Assembly: GCA_026225945.1 (NCBI GenBank) | Contig: JAMJFZ010000597.1 | Location: 4,732,001-4,796,000, forward strand | Reading direction: 5' to 3' | Source of the DNA: Cricetomys ansorgei | Taxonomy: Eukaryota; Chordata; Mammalia; Rodentia; Nesomyidae | DNA: 64,000 bases | Shown here: one piece after another, positions 1-11,136 of the stretch | Layout of the letters: each line of letters opens with the position of its first letter | How positions within the stretch are numbered: position 1 is the stretch's first letter | Translations under genes and position numbers: made by a program | The notes under the pieces: model-generated | What the model was told of the DNA's origin: nothing | Database searches by the model: none | The model's input: the letters and a program-made list of their open reading frames with translations, nothing else

Positions 1-1292
1 TGGTTGAGCATGGAGTTTTTAGCATATGGGCCTTCAGAGGACATTCCTGGCCCGAACTACAGCTTCCATAAAAACTGGAAACAGTAGGATTGGAGTGTGT
101 CCAGGTTGGTGAACACCAGGACAAACTGAGACAGTAGAGTACCCAATTCCATAGGAACAGAAGCTCTTGCCCTCCAGATGCTTATAGAACTTGCTGTTGT
201 ATATATCTCTTCATCTGATGGAGACTTGGTGCTACCCTTTATACGAAACCAAGGCACATAAAGGCAGCATTTCTGCATTCTGTGAACTGTTACTATAAAT
301 TATTGAATTCGATAAGAGAGCTGTTAGTAAAGTCAGACTGAATGCATATTACTTCAAACATTTGGCTCCGGACCCAAGTGTGTAATTTATGGATCACTTC
401 TTGTAATGGACATTTAAAAGTGGATGTCGGTCTTGGGAGACTGAGTCAGTGATCTGTGAGTCCACGGTAATGGGTTAGCTTGCATCTAGCTGGTGTCTTC
501 AGAGAGGGGAGAGTCGTTTGGCAAGGGAACGTCACCTGTGGTGTCAGAAGTGTGAGCAGGAAGATACTTCGCAGTTTGGTGTTTTGGCACCGATCACCTG
601 TTCCTTTGAGGGTTGCGTCATACACCTGCCCTCTTATGTAAATTCCTGCATTTTGTTAGCCTAAAATGACTTCACTAAGATGCTTTTTAAAAAGGCTTCG
701 GAGAACGGTCCTGTAAATGGAATTCTCAAGAGAATGCCAATTTATTAATTTCCATGCTTAGTAACTGCCATGGGGACCAGAATACTCCTACCCTAGGTCA
801 GCCTGTTCTCTCCCAGTAGAGAAATCTACATGGGAAGCCAGATGATGACGAGACGGCGACTGGCTGATGAGGCAGACCGCACAGATAATTAGGGATCTGA
901 GCAGGCTGTCTCCAACGGGGGATGACTTGAGGCTCTTTCTCCTACTACAGCATGTACCCATCCTGCCAAATGGTGTACACAGGCCAACTCACCCTTGGAA
1001 AACAGGCCAGCTCATTAAAACCAGCTCACCCATAAGCCAAATCAGCTAACGAGCCATTTGCCTAAAATCAGTGTTTGTGGAAAAATCCCACGTGTGATGA
1101 TTGCCTTCCACCGCTTTCTGAGTACTCCCCATCTTTCCCCTGTTTTTCCTCCTTTCTCCCCCTGCTTTCTCTCGCTCGCTCTCCTTCCTGCTTTCTCTTC
1201 TGCCCTTATTTCAAAGGGACTGTTGTTCTTTATCCAAGGCTGCCTTCCTTTCTACCACCACACTCTTGCCTGCTGTACATCATTTTACAAAT
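1..1292. other. Unassigned sequence
   Basis: I recognise no gene or well-preserved repeat. The first 60 bases ('gggcctt...ggacattc...actaca') weakly resemble the reversed 5' end of a MaLR/MLT1 LTR. A pyrimidine-rich stretch lies at about 1130-1200. Open frames here are short and unrelated to any family I know. Confidence 0.5.
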
Positions 1293-1478
1293 TTTAAAGT
1301 GTTTGATTTTTATGTGTGCATGTGCCTGCATGTCTGCATGCGAACCGTGTGCATGCGGTGCCTGAAGAGGCCAGAAAAGGGAGTTGGGTCACCTGGAACT
1401 GGAGTTACAGGCAATTGTGAGCCCCCTGACGTGGGTGCTGGGAACTGAACCAGAGTCTTTGGCAAGAGCAGGAACTGT
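1293..1478 (-). repeat. B3-type SINE
   Basis: Read on the minus strand this is a tRNA-derived B2/B3-class SINE. The plus strand shows the reversed tail ('tttatgtgtgcatg'), the middle ('gaggccagaaaaggg', 'actggagttacag') and the reversed B-box area ('gggtgctgggaactgaac'). The head stops after 'aagagcag', so it is slightly truncated. Confidence 0.85.
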
Positions 1479-2137
1479 TGGGAGGTAGGAGGTTGGGGGT
1501 TGGGGATCTAAAGGCCAGGAGTTAGACGACCCAAAGAAAGACTAAAGTAGCAGGATAAACTCACCAGTTGGAAGGCAAACAGGACCAGACAGGACAAAAT
1601 GCTGGCATGAAGGGAGGACATTCTGGAATCAGTGAGGCGATGATGACAGTTGTTTTGTACATCCATTGCTCATCAGCTGTGCTAGAACTTTCCACTTCTC
1701 TAAAATTGTGGTATTCGCCTTTTGGTAAGAAGTCTGTGAAGAAGTGAGTCTGCATACGTTGAGAGCTGCTCAACTCAAAGGGTGTGTTTAGTCTGTGATT
1801 CATCACAGTTCCTCTCTTTCTTCTTAGATTCTCTTCCCTGCTGCTTGTTGCCTGCTTCCCAGAGCTTGGTGTACTAAATGTCATTATTAAGCAAATTGCC
1901 CCAAATCCAATGTTTGTGGATGTATAGTAAGGCATTTCTGTGTTGGCAGTGAGAATAATTAAAAACAAGACATAGTCCTCGGCAGTACGCTCAGCATCAT
2001 TGCTCTTTCCGTTCTGTGGCATCTGAATAATGGAGAGACATTGGCCTGTGAGTATTAACCCATGCAGTTGTGTGTGTGTTTATGTGTGTGTTGTACATGT
2101 GCCCATGTTTTACTTTTAAAGATCTTCTTAAAGTGTC
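1479..2137. other. Unassigned sequence
   Basis: Low-repeat stretch with a short GT-rich patch near 2070-2100. A 153-codon minus-strand open frame (1561-2022) has no recognisable domain and no other sign of coding. Confidence 0.5.
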
Positions 2138-2359
2138 TTAAAATAAAGACAGAGTCACGAATCTTAGGTTGGCCGACTTGATATATGGCAGAGGAGAGCC
2201 TTGAACTTGTGATCTCCCTTCCTCTGCTTTCCCAGTGCTGGATTTACAGGTGTGTGCCATACCTGTAATCCATACCTGGTTGACATAGGGCTGGGCATGG
2301 AACCCAGAGCCAACGCATGCTAGGCAAGCTCTCTATTTAAACTGAGCTCCATCCCTAGA
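2138..2359 (-). repeat. ID-B1 composite SINE (B4/RSINE1 class)
   Basis: The plus strand reads as a reversed B1-like half ('gccttgaacttgtgatct', 'acaggtgtgtgcca') followed by a reversed ID-like tRNA head ('gcatgctaggcaagc', 'gagctccatccctag'). That order is typical of B4/RSINE1 elements. Confidence 0.85.
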
Positions 2360-2654
2360 TCTTAAGATCAAATACAGCATGTTTTAATCAAATAAAGTTT
2401 CTTTTTTTTCCTTACCAAAAGTAGTACATATTTGTTTTCAATTATTGCTGTAACTAATTTTTACCATTTAATGAATTAACACAACAAAAGTGTATCATTT
2501 CATAGCTTTGAAGATCAGAAGTTTTAAGATCAAGTCATCGAAAAGGGCTATGTTTTGGGGGCTCTTGGGGAGAATCTCTTTCCTTGCCCTTTCCTGCCTT
2601 TGCATGCTGACTGCATCCCTGTCTTCAAAGCAGTGTGACATCTCCCAGTTTCTG

Positions 2655-3060
2655 GCTGTTTTCAATTTCTATAGCAAAATCCCTATGGCTGACTACTTTG
2701 AGAAGAAAAAAGGTCCATTTAGCTTACTCTTCTGGAGGGTCAATGAAATGGCATTGGTATTGGCCCTATGATGACCCCTGGCAGATGGCATCGTGACAGG
2801 AGAGTGTGTGATGAGATAGGAAGTCAGTAGTTGGGGTGGGGAGGTCCAGGCTCACTTTCTGTAACAACTGGTTCTTCCTGGGATGAACTGGGTTTCCTTG
2901 AAAACTACCTTAATCTCTTCTGAGGACAGGGCCTCCCACGTGCTACCACCTCCCATCAGACCCCACCTTTTAAAGTTTCCATCCTCTTACCCCTTCCTCT
3001 CTGGGGACTGAGCTTCCAGGATATAACTTCTGAGGGACAAACCGCATCCAAATGTAGCAC
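2655..3060 (-). mobile_element. MaLR-type LTR relic
   Basis: The reversed LTR 3' end is seen as 'tttctatagcaaaatccc', then the 'ctcttctggagg' segment. The reversed 5' end ends near 'acaaaccgcatccaa'. This matches the general layout of ERVL-MaLR LTRs (MST/MT class); I cannot fix the subfamily by eye. Confidence 0.6.
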
Positions 3061-3184
3061 TTCCTGATTCCAACCTGTCTTGGACCTTCCTTTCTCCGCT
3101 AATACCCGTGAGAGTCTGTCAGGCCGCTCAGTTCACCCAGGCTCCTCTCCCACATTATGAGAGTCTCACATAGAGTAACATGTG

Positions 3185-3240
3185 CCCAGGTTTTGGAATT
3201 AGGACATGGGTATCGTTGGGGTGGCCTACCATAGTGCTTT
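3185..3240 (-). mobile_element. MLT1-like LTR 5' end fragment
   Basis: The segment 'ggaattaggacatgg...ggtggcctaccatag' resembles the reversed 5' terminus of MLT1 (ERVL-MaLR). It may belong to an older element interrupted by the neighbouring LTR relic. Confidence 0.45.
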
Positions 3241-3382
3241 TTTATGCTAATTGGCCTATCCTAATATTAACTTATGAAATATCAATAAAATAGAATTCAG
3301 AAAAGTATATCTTGTGGTTTTACTACTGAAAAGAGAAATACAACAAACTTTTGCTTCTATCTTAAAAAAAAAAAGCAAATAC

Positions 3383-3552
3383 ATGCTGTGTATGGTGGCA
3401 CATACCTTTACTCTCAGTACTGAAGAGGCAAAGTCAACAAGGTCTCTGTGAGTTCAAGCCCATCCTGTCCTACATAGTACATTCTAGAGCTGCCAAGGCT
3501 ACATAGTGAGACCCTATCTGAAACAAACAAGCAAGCAAACAAACAAAAACAG
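3383..3552 (+). repeat. B1 SINE
   Basis: Forward B1, 7SL-derived: 'gtatggtggcacatacc' start, 'gtgagttcaagcc' middle, 'acatagtgagaccctatct' end, then a (CAAA)n-type tail. Moderately diverged. Confidence 0.9.
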
Positions 3553-3730
3553 GAAAACCCAGACTTTTTACAGAGATAGAATCATATTACATATAACAAT
3601 TGAGATCCTGGATTTTTACTGAACGTTGTATACTAGATTATTTTCCATATTATACGTAGTCTGATAATTTATTGAGTATGTAATACTCTATCAAGTGACT
3701 ATACTATATTTTAGCTAAGTCACTTCTTAC

Positions 3731-3955
3731 TTTTAAAGATTTTATTTTTAATTACGAGTATAAGTTTGTGTCTCTGTGTAGGTACGTGCCCATGGGTACA
3801 GAGCCCACAGAGACCAGAGGAGAATGCTGAATCCTCTGGGGCTGGAGTCACAGGCGGTTGTGAGCTGCCCAGTGTGGGTTCTGAGAACTGAACTCAGGTC
3901 CTCTGCGAGAGCAGTCAGTGCTCTTCACCACTGAGCCACCTACTTCTTTAGCCCC
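3731..3955 (-). repeat. B3-type SINE
   Basis: Near full-length element in reverse: 'tttaaagattttattttta' tail, 'gagaccagaggagaatgc', 'gctggagtcacaggcggttg', 'gaactgaactcaggtcc', and a reversed head 'ccactgagccacc'. Confidence 0.9.
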
Positions 3956-4561
3956 ATTTTTTACTTTTAGAACTTTGTCTTAATATTTTGATAAATGACC
4001 CTGTGACAAATATTTCAGCTTACACGTATCTTTGTGTGTTTAAGTTTTTCCTTGGGATAGATCCCCAGATGTGGATGGCTTTATTGAAGACATTTTTTTT
4101 TTTTAACACCCCATGTTTTTCAGAGAGTTTAAAGAAATTGTTAAAATCCCTAGAAGGATGTTATCATCTATATTATTAGAGTTCCTCTGCTCTAAATAAA
4201 ACAGCAATATCATAAGCAACACCTCTACCAGTAGATGGAATTCTTATCTTTTTGTCTTAATTTGCATATGTTTGCTTACAAAAGAGGGAGCATGAATGAC
4301 TTTCCTGGGCTTGTTTTTGTGGTAGCTATAATTCTTTGATGAAATATTGATTAATGCCTTTCACTCTGGGAAGATCAAAATGCTTTTAAAATAATTTGTC
4401 GAAGCTCAATATTTTTAAAAGTTTATTTGGTATCTGTGATAATTGCCATATTTATTTAACTTACATCGTCTCTAGAGACTTTTAGGGCTAGAAGTTTTAT
4501 ATCTGTGTGGATTTTATATTTCTTCTTCCCTGAACCCACCCTTTCCTTCTTTCCTCTTTTA
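3956..4561. other. Unassigned AT-rich sequence
   Basis: No gene or clear repeat is seen. It contains a T10 run near 4095 and several short AT-rich patches. Its age and origin cannot be told from the bases alone. Confidence 0.5.
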
Positions 4562-4576
4562 AAGTCCCTCCTGTCC

Positions 4577-4802
4577 AGGGCCAGTGAGATGGCTTAGCCA
4601 GTAAAGACGCCTGCCACCAAGCCTGCCACCCTGAGTTTGATCCCTGTGATTCGCATCGTGGAGGGAGGTGGAGGGAGAGAACTGGGTCCTGCAAGTTCTG
4701 ACCTCTACACACTTTCCGTGGCATGTCCCCCTCCAAATGAATGAATGAATGAATAAATAAATAAATATAATAAAAAAGGGTTCTGGGTTTTGTTTTGTTT
4801 TT
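4577..4802 (+). repeat. B2 SINE with imperfect target duplication
   Basis: Forward B2: 'ggccagtgagatggctta' (A box), 'gcctgccaccaagcctg', 'gagtttgatccctg' (B box), then an (AATG)n/(AAAT)n-rich tail. Flanks 'aagtccctcctgtcc' (4562-4576) and 'aagtccttctatcc' (4803-4816) look like an aged target-site duplication. Confidence 0.9.
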
Positions 4803-4900
4803 AAGTCCTTCTATCCAAATGGCCAAATTCACAGTGCATGTAATATTATAGTTCTTATGAGTTGAAAAGTGTCTTTTTTTTTCTCTCTGCATATGTCAGT

Positions 4901-4901
<1 letters not shown>

Positions 4902-4941
<40 letters not shown>
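4902..4941 (+). repeat. (GT)n microsatellite
   Basis: About 20 uninterrupted GT units, lying in the reversed 3' tail of the adjoining composite SINE. Confidence 0.95.
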
Positions 4942-4942
<1 letters not shown>

Positions 4943-5218
4943 GGGCCCAAGGTTGATGTCAAGAGCCTTCCTTGATCACTCTCCATCTTACATGTTGAGA
5001 CTCTGGTCTCTCACTTGAGCCTGGAGCTTGCTGAGTCAGCTAGTTTAACTAGCTAACTAACCCTAGGCAGGAGCCACCCTGTCCCGACCTCCTGATTGCT
5101 TGGATTATAGGTGGGCTGCCACACTCACCTGGCACTTAAGTGATGCTAAGGGTTCGGCTTTAGTCCCTCTCGCTTGCAAGGCAAGTGCTTTACTCACTGA
5201 GCCATCTCCTGGAGTTAG
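4942..5218 (-). repeat. Composite tRNA-headed SINE, 'gagctccagg' type
   Basis: Reverse copy of a rodent composite: 'gactctggtctctcacttgagcctggagct' is split here between its two modules ('ctctcacttgagcc' and 'tggagcttgctgag'). It ends in a reversed tRNA-like head ('gcaaggcaagtgc', 'actgagccatctcc'). The same family recurs at 10905, 13098, 21688, 31868, 45275, 51476 and 57240. Confidence 0.7.
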
Positions 5219-5486
5219 GTGAGAAACCTATAGAGATGCTCTGACTCCTGCTTCAATTTTACCAGGAGAGGAGACTCATTTGTTCTTCTGAGTCCTTGGC
5301 AGCAAACCTTGGGTCCTCAGCATCTTGGGGAGCTTTCGTGTTCTTCCTTTATCACTTAGCACATCAAACACATCACTATGTTGTACCTTCCACTTTCCAT
5401 CTGATGAACTCTACCTGGATCACAGTACAATCCCAAAAGGGCTCACTGGGATGGTTTCCACTCGGGTCATACATGTCAATCATTTT

Positions 5487-5800
5487 TGTGATTAGTGTTG
5501 CGATTGTCAACTTGACAGACTTTAGAATCACCTGGAGATGGTCTCTGGGCATGCCTATGGGGGATTATCTTGATCATGTTAATTCAGGTCGGAAGAATGG
5601 GTGGCCCCATTCCCTGGTCTGTTTAAATGGAGAAAGATGGCTGAGCAGCAACATGCATTCACCCTCTCTGCTTCCTGATTCCATTTGACCAGCTGCATTG
5701 AATTCCTGCTGCCTTGACTTCCTCATCATGATGCCCTTGAACTGTGAGTCAGAATAATCCCTTTGCCCTTGTGTTGTCAGAAAACTTTTAACACAGCAAC
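5487..5800 (+). mobile_element. ERVL-type LTR (MLT2/MT2-like)
   Basis: Starts 'tgtgattagtgttgc' and has the family-typical 'gtcaacttgacagac', 'agaatcacctgg', 'aactgtgagtcagaataa' (poly(A) region) and terminal 'acacagcaacagaaa'. A (CAAAA)n patch follows. No internal retroviral genes are present, so it is a solo LTR. Confidence 0.75.
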
Positions 5801-6070
5801 AGAAAAACAAAACAACAAAACAAAACACAGACAATCTTCTTTAAGTATAGCAACACTATTGCTTCCAGGCTGTTTTCTTTCAGATATCCTGTGTTCTGAC
5901 CATGATTCCATGAAAAAGAACATTATCTTAGGAGCTATGGTAATGGTAAGCTCTGTGCATTTTGTGTTTTGACAATTATGTTCTAGGAGAAGCCAAAATT
6001 TGTTGAAAAGTTACTAGGTGTTAGGATCTGTGACATTTAATTTGTTTTTATTCAGACCTGTTGTCTTGGT

Positions 6071-6072
<2 letters not shown>
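5801..6072. other. Unassigned sequence
   Basis: A short CAAAA-rich patch, then AT-rich sequence without a recognised feature. Confidence 0.5.
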
Positions 6073-6113
<41 letters not shown>

Positions 6114-6117
6114 TATT
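6073..6117 (+). repeat. (ATT)n microsatellite
   Basis: About 14 ATT units with one interruption ('ttac'), next to the tail side of a reversed SINE fragment. Confidence 0.95.
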
Positions 6118-6238
6118 TTATGTGAATTTGACATTACTAGTGGTTATGGACCACCCGACATGGATGCTGGGAACTGACTCCAGTCATCTGGAAGAGTATC
6201 AAGGGCTCTTAAACACTGAGCCATCTCGCAAGCACCAG
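6118..6238 (-). repeat. B3-type SINE fragment
   Basis: Only the head half is recognisable, reversed: 'gatgctgggaactgactcc', 'catctggaagag', 'ctcttaaacactgagcc'. The tail half is lost or too diverged. Confidence 0.7.
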
Positions 6239-6850
6239 ATTTTCTTTTTAAAGAGTGAATACTACTCCACTTCCATATACACAGACACATTTTCTTTAGC
6301 ATATGAACTTCTGGAGGACAAGAGTACAGTGGTTCCAGAGGAGACAACCAGGGGAAGTGCCAGAAGAAAGTTCAGTGCATGCTGTATAGTGAAAACAATT
6401 AATGCTCAGAACAAAATGTCCTTTCTGGTCATCCTCCCCTTAGGATAGTTTATAGTCTGTTTTTGTTTTTATAAAAGCTTGGCTCACAAACCTTCTACAA
6501 GATAAAGAAAAGTGCTCTTTGAAAGAGAAACATTTACCAGTCTCTGCTGTGAATGTGAGGGCTTTCCATCTTGTTTAGTGTCTAGAATTCTGAAAGCAGT
6601 GTTAATGCTCAAGTCCAGAACCCTCTTTTCAAATCCACTGTTGCTGTTATCTTGTCCTCTTTAGGTGGCTTTAAAAAATCTTAAAATAGTGTCCTTGCTA
6701 TTGGAGAATACAAAGAAACTCTAGCCAGGTTAACCATCATTACCCACCACCCCTAACCCCCATTTAGGAAATAAGCATTCATGTGTAAAACTGGGAAAAT
6801 AATCTCTACATGACATAACTTGAAAAACCTAACAAGGTGTTGGGAATAGT
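6239..6850. other. Unassigned sequence
   Basis: AT-rich sequence with no recognised repeat or gene. A 108-codon plus-strand frame (6122-6448) overlaps the SINE fragment and shows no domain. Confidence 0.5.
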
Positions 6851-6854
6851 TTGA

Positions 6855-7083
6855 GGTGTTTTTATTTTTTAAGGGTTTATTTACATGTATATGAACGTTC
6901 AGCTTGCGTGTATGTATGTACACCACATGCATGCCTAGTGCTTGTGCAGGCCAGAAGAGGGTGTTGGATCCCCTGGAACAGAGTTACAGACGCTGTGATC
7001 CTCCATGCGGGTGAAGAAATCAGGCTGGGTCCTCTGCAAGAGTAGCCAGTGCTCCTAACCGCTGAGCTGTCTCTCCAGCTTTC
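6855..7083 (-). repeat. B3-type SINE
   Basis: Reverse copy, nearly full length: 'tttatttacatgtat' tail, 'ccagaagagggtgttgg', 'atcccctggaac', then 'cctctgcaagag' and 'gctgagctgtctctccagc' at the head. Confidence 0.9.
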
Positions 7084-7594
7084 GCCATATTTTTAGAGAT
7101 CATCAGCATAACCACTTGACGGTCCTCTAACGAACATGGCACAGCTTTCCTGTCTACCTCCGGTTTTATGAAGATAGACTGTCATGGGAAGGCAGTGCAG
7201 CAACAGATGTGGAGTCCTGCAGTTAATTTTTCAGCGTGTATTCAGGAGTGGCTTTTCTACGTTTGTGAGGCTAGACTGCCGTATTCAAGTTTTAAAACAG
7301 CTGGAGGGCCAACAGAAAAGCCTAGCGTGTTATCCCTTTAACAGAACGCTGAACATCTAGTTTCCTGGGTAAGGTTACCAGGAAGACAGCTGAGCTGGTC
7401 TTGAAACGTCACTGGACAGTTTGATTTTCCACTAACTTTCTCATCCAAGAGGCAAAAAGACACTTTTCCTTGACAGCTATTGCTGGTTTGTATTAGTCAT
7501 GGGTGACCAAGGTCGGGGGTGGGTACCTACCGAGGCTGGGAAAAGTCCCAGAGTGAAAACTGGGGCAGACTTTCTAAAAGAGGCAGGGCTTGGT
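7084..7594. other. Unassigned sequence
   Basis: No recognised repeat or gene. Base composition is ordinary and no open frame is convincing. Confidence 0.5.
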
Positions 7595-7880
7595 TGGTGT
7601 GGATTAATGAGTGTCAACTTGATGGGATTTAAATAAGTTAGAAGACAAACTCTAAGTGTTGGGCTGTACACATGAGCGCAGATGCCCAAGAGTGACAGAA
7701 GAGTCACTGGGCCACTCAGAGCTGGAGTTAGAGGCGGCTGTGAGTGGTGCTGGGAACTGAACTCGGATCCTCTGCAAGTACAGTCAGTATATGCTCAACA
7801 AGCTGTCTCCCCAGCCCTGTAAGTCGCTTTGTTAGGTATTTTATCACAGCAATGAGAGAAGTACCTGATACAGCTGGGCG
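7595..7880 (+). mobile_element. ERVL-type LTR relic split by a SINE
   Basis: The left part ('gagtgtcaacttgatggg') matches the start region of MLT2/MT2-like LTRs. The right part ('aggtattttatcacagcaatgag' in two pieces, 'gtacctgatacag') matches their 3' end. The middle holds a reversed SINE fragment at about 7712-7818. Confidence 0.6.
7712..7818 (-). repeat. B3-type SINE fragment
   Basis: Reversed B-box and head: 'gctggagttagaggcggc', 'gtgctgggaactgaactc', 'cctctgcaag', 'agctgtctccccagcc'. It sits inside the LTR relic and is therefore younger than it. Confidence 0.75.
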
Positions 7881-8089
7881 CTGTATTTGGATTTCCTTAA
7901 GGTACAAGGAATGAACACATTTTATACATGCTTTGTAGGAGCAAGAGCCATTCAGGGTATTTTGCCTTATATCAGTGAGCCTTACAACCATGCGAACACA
8001 AAAGAAATAAAACCAGAAAAACTGGTTTTATTTTGTACTATTCTGTAGCATTCACAATACCGTTTTCTCCCTCAATGAACATATTACTG

Positions 8090-8278
8090 TGTTGAGACAG
8101 GGTTTCATGTAGCTCAGTCTGGCCTTGAACTCCTGATCCTCCTACTTCCACTTCCCATGCACAGGGATTACAAGTGTCTACCACGATACCTGATTTATCC
8201 AGTGCTAGGGACTGAAGCCAGGGCTTTGCACATACTAGGCAAACATTCAACTGAGCCACATTCAATGTCCCAGACCTC
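8090..8278 (-). repeat. ID-B1 composite SINE (B4/RSINE1 class)
   Basis: Reverse B1-like part ('gagacagggtttcatgtagc', 'tggccttgaactcctgatc') followed by a reversed ID-like head ('gggctttgcacatactaggc', 'caactgagccaca'). Confidence 0.9.
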
Positions 8279-8294
8279 ATATTGTTATTTCCAC

Positions 8295-8867
8295 TGTGGG
8301 GGTCCCACCTTAAGATTCAGGTCCCTAGTATAGAAAAAGACCAAAGCAGCCAACTTTAGTCAGGCTTCTAAGAACACCAGAATTGTGTAGGCCCAAGCCA
8401 GGAGCACTGTGACCCAAAACAGTTCCCAGAGTTAAAGAAAAACACTTTCTAAGACAAACAAGACGGCCTTGGGCTAAAAGAGTTTCCCCACGTAGACAGC
8501 CCATGGCCTCGGGCTAAGAGTCTTCCCCCCACCCACATTGACTAAGACCCTAAAAGTTTACATTTTCTAGGAGCCCACAACCTTGCTATATGCCAGCACC
8601 AATCAGTTTAAAGGTTAACTGGCCCCTACCTATCAAAATGGGAAAACAATTTGGGGACCAATCAACTTGTCCCAACTCGGTTTGTGCCTAGCAACCATTT
8701 CAACTGTATAAAAAGCTTCACCATTTGCTCCTCGTGGCCGTTTCTATCCTGCGTGTTAGAGCGGTCCCAGTATACTGGAATAAAATCCTCTTGCTATTTG
8801 CATCGATTTCCCAACTGTGGGTCTCTGTGGGGGTGCGGTGTTCCAGTTTGGGCCCCTGGGTCCAACA
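8295..8867 (+). mobile_element. Solo LTR, gammaretrovirus-like, with 4-bp target duplication
   Basis: A 573-bp unit starting 'tgtgggggtcccacc' and ending 'gggtccaaca'. The same four bases, CCAC, lie on both sides (8291-8294 and 8868-8871). CCAAT-type motifs occur ('accaatcag', 'accaatcaac'). A TATA box 'tataaaaag' lies at 8707, a poly(A) signal AATAAA at 8779-8784, and a U5-like GT-rich end follows. A 4-bp duplication is usual for gammaretroviral integration. No internal genes remain, so it arose by LTR-LTR recombination. Confidence 0.88.
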
Positions 8868-8957
8868 CCACCAATAAGAATTTACCTCATAAAGAGGTCT
8901 TGTTTAGGATCCTGCCAATATTAAGATGTATATTTCTCTAGGCTAACCTAGATTCTT

Positions 8958-9172
8958 GTTTTAGACATGGTCTTATGTATCCCAGTTGATGTGGAATTTT
9001 CTATATAGCTGAGAATGTCCTTGAACTTCCGATCCTCCTGCTTCCCTCTCCTGAGTCCTGGGATTACAGATGTGATCCACTACACTCAGTTATGTGGTGC
9101 TGGGGATTGAACCCATGGCTCTGGACATGCTAGGCAAGAACTCACCCAAAGGAACTACACCCCCAGACCTCT
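8958..9172 (-). repeat. ID-B1 composite SINE (B4/RSINE1 class)
   Basis: Reverse copy: 'tgtccttgaacttccgatc', 'ctgggattacagatgtg' (B1 part), then 'gtgctggggattgaaccc' and 'catgctaggcaag' (ID-like head). Confidence 0.88.
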
Positions 9173-9756
9173 AAATTCTTTTAATGAAGGAACAAGCTGG
9201 ATTCTTTAGGATATTACTGGAGCAGAGTTCTGGGAATATTTTTTGTTTACCTTTATTCTCTCCAGAAGCATCACCTAGCAGCATCCAGGGGTGAGCTGCA
9301 TTATTTTTCATTTGCCATCAAAGGTGAAACATTTTGGAGGTTGCAGGGGTTTTGGATTCTTGAGCTGGCACGGGCTTACTTGGTCTCAGTGGGTAAACAC
9401 GTAAATCATTTGCCTGAGGCTTATTTTGGCTGGGTTCTGTGAATGTGACTCAGCATCTGCAGTTACTTCCCCGGGGATGGACAGTCCCAGTGGGCGGGCT
9501 CTTTTTCTCCTTAATAAGAACACTGAAAGTGCAAGCAAATGAAATTGCAGGGTGCAAGGAATTGTGATAGAGAACTGTACCCATGTCATGTTCCCATCTT
9601 TGCAGGAAGTGTAAGCAGGAAGTGTTACAAGGCAGGGCCTTTGAAAGTGACTGGGTCATGAGGCAGAGGTCTAAGGAATGGAATTAGTGGCTCTGTAGGA
9701 GTTTGTGTAAGAGCAAAAGTTATGCTTTAAATTTTAATTACTCTGCCTAAGAGATC
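9173..9756. other. Unassigned sequence
   Basis: No recognised repeat or gene. A MARE/AP-1-like word TGACTCAGCA lies at 9446-9455; single words of this kind occur often by chance. Confidence 0.5.
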
Positions 9757-10230
9757 TGTGGAACAAGGACATAACTTCCTAGAGAGCTAGGTGGGGTAGT
9801 TCAGGTGAGATAGTCCTGAATCTCCCTTGCCCAAGGACATAATCTTTTGGAATGCTGGGTAGGGAGTGTCTAGATTCCATTTAGTTAATCCTACTACAGC
9901 AGATGTGTTCCAAATGCACTGGATGTGCTTGGTCACTTGTAGGCAGGAGATAACCCAGATAGGAAGTACTTCAGGATAGATGCTTGCCACTGATTGGACC
10001 TGGTGGGAAGTACGTAGCCTTATGGGTTCTGCCTTTTAAAGCACAAGTGCCACGTGATTCAGGGCCATTCTGTGGGAGCTCTCGAGGTGACAGGTTCACT
10101 TTGTGGGTACCTCAGAATGGACCTGGTCAGACTCCATCTTCCTGGCCAGTATTTAATTCAATTAAAGCTTGCTTGCCTCAAATTTGGCCAGTTGTGATAG
10201 TTTTATTTTTGACTGGATTTGGGATTTACA
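9757..10230 (+). mobile_element. Candidate solo LTR
   Basis: A 474-bp unit bounded by 'tgtggaac' and 'gggatttaca'. Near the 3' end is 'attaaagcttgcttgc', a poly(A)-signal variant followed by the kind of R/U5 sequence seen in rodent LTRs. No target duplication is visible, so the ends and the ERV class are uncertain. Confidence 0.55.
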
Positions 10231-10904
10231 CTTGAAGAGCATGCCTTGGTCCCTTTGTCCTTGTGCCATGTTGAGGTAGTAAAACAAGGACCCATGGTCT
10301 ATGCCGTAAATACTTAGCCAGGGATATAGCAGACTGACTAAAGAGTCAGTTGAAGGATGCATGCTAACATCAACACGGTGGGACTGTAGCACAGGGCCAG
10401 TCCTAACTGTATAGTTCCATTGGCTGGCTTCCTAGGAGAAAATAAAAAACCAAACCAAACACAAAATCCAGGAATTGTTATTTGGTGTTTAGTCCACTTA
10501 GCAGTTACATTCAGGCCTTTTTAGCTTTCCTCTATCAGGTAAAAAAAGTAAAGAAACATGAAATACTCTCACTTGAATTGGGAAGGCTTCAAAAATACTG
10601 CTTCAGGTAGATCATTTGAAGTCATGTCCACCAGAAGGTCCAGGAAGGTGGAAGGGACAGATTTCAGAGTACTGATCCACCGTTAAGGTTTCCCTGGGCT
10701 AAGTGCCTACCATGAGACCCACAGGAGTTCCTCTCGGCCTCGTACCTCTCGGCCTCGTGCTCTGGACTTTGCACAGTCCAGGCCCCAGGAGCTAGCTCTG
10801 TCTGATCCAAAGCTCCCCACAAAGATGACCTCTGTAAGAGTGAACCTTCATGGCCCACATGCAGAGCAACATTCAGAATAAGCCCTGGCATGTCTTTAAG
10901 ATCC
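10231..10904. other. Unassigned sequence
   Basis: No recognised repeat. A near-perfect 14-base direct repeat ('tctcggcctcgt') occurs around 10732-10760. Nothing suggests a gene. Confidence 0.5.
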
Positions 10905-11136
10905 TCATGCTAGGGCCAAGGAGACAGCTCAGTCAGTGAAGTGCCTACTGTGCCAGGGTGAGGATCTGAGTTCAATCCCTAGCATCTGTATAAGCAGCCC
11001 AGATGTGGTGGCACACAATTGTAATCTAATCTAGTGCTGGGGGATGGAGACCTAGGGGCTTGCTAGCTGGCTACCCTAGCTTACTTGGTGAGCTCCAGGC
11101 CTGTGAAAGACTCTGTCTCAAAAAGTAGAGTGGGTG

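Noticed and set aside
10905..11136. tRNA-like A and B boxes as true tRNA genes
   Set aside because: All such boxes in the window belong to SINE heads; none folds into a full cloverleaf with proper acceptor pairing by eye.
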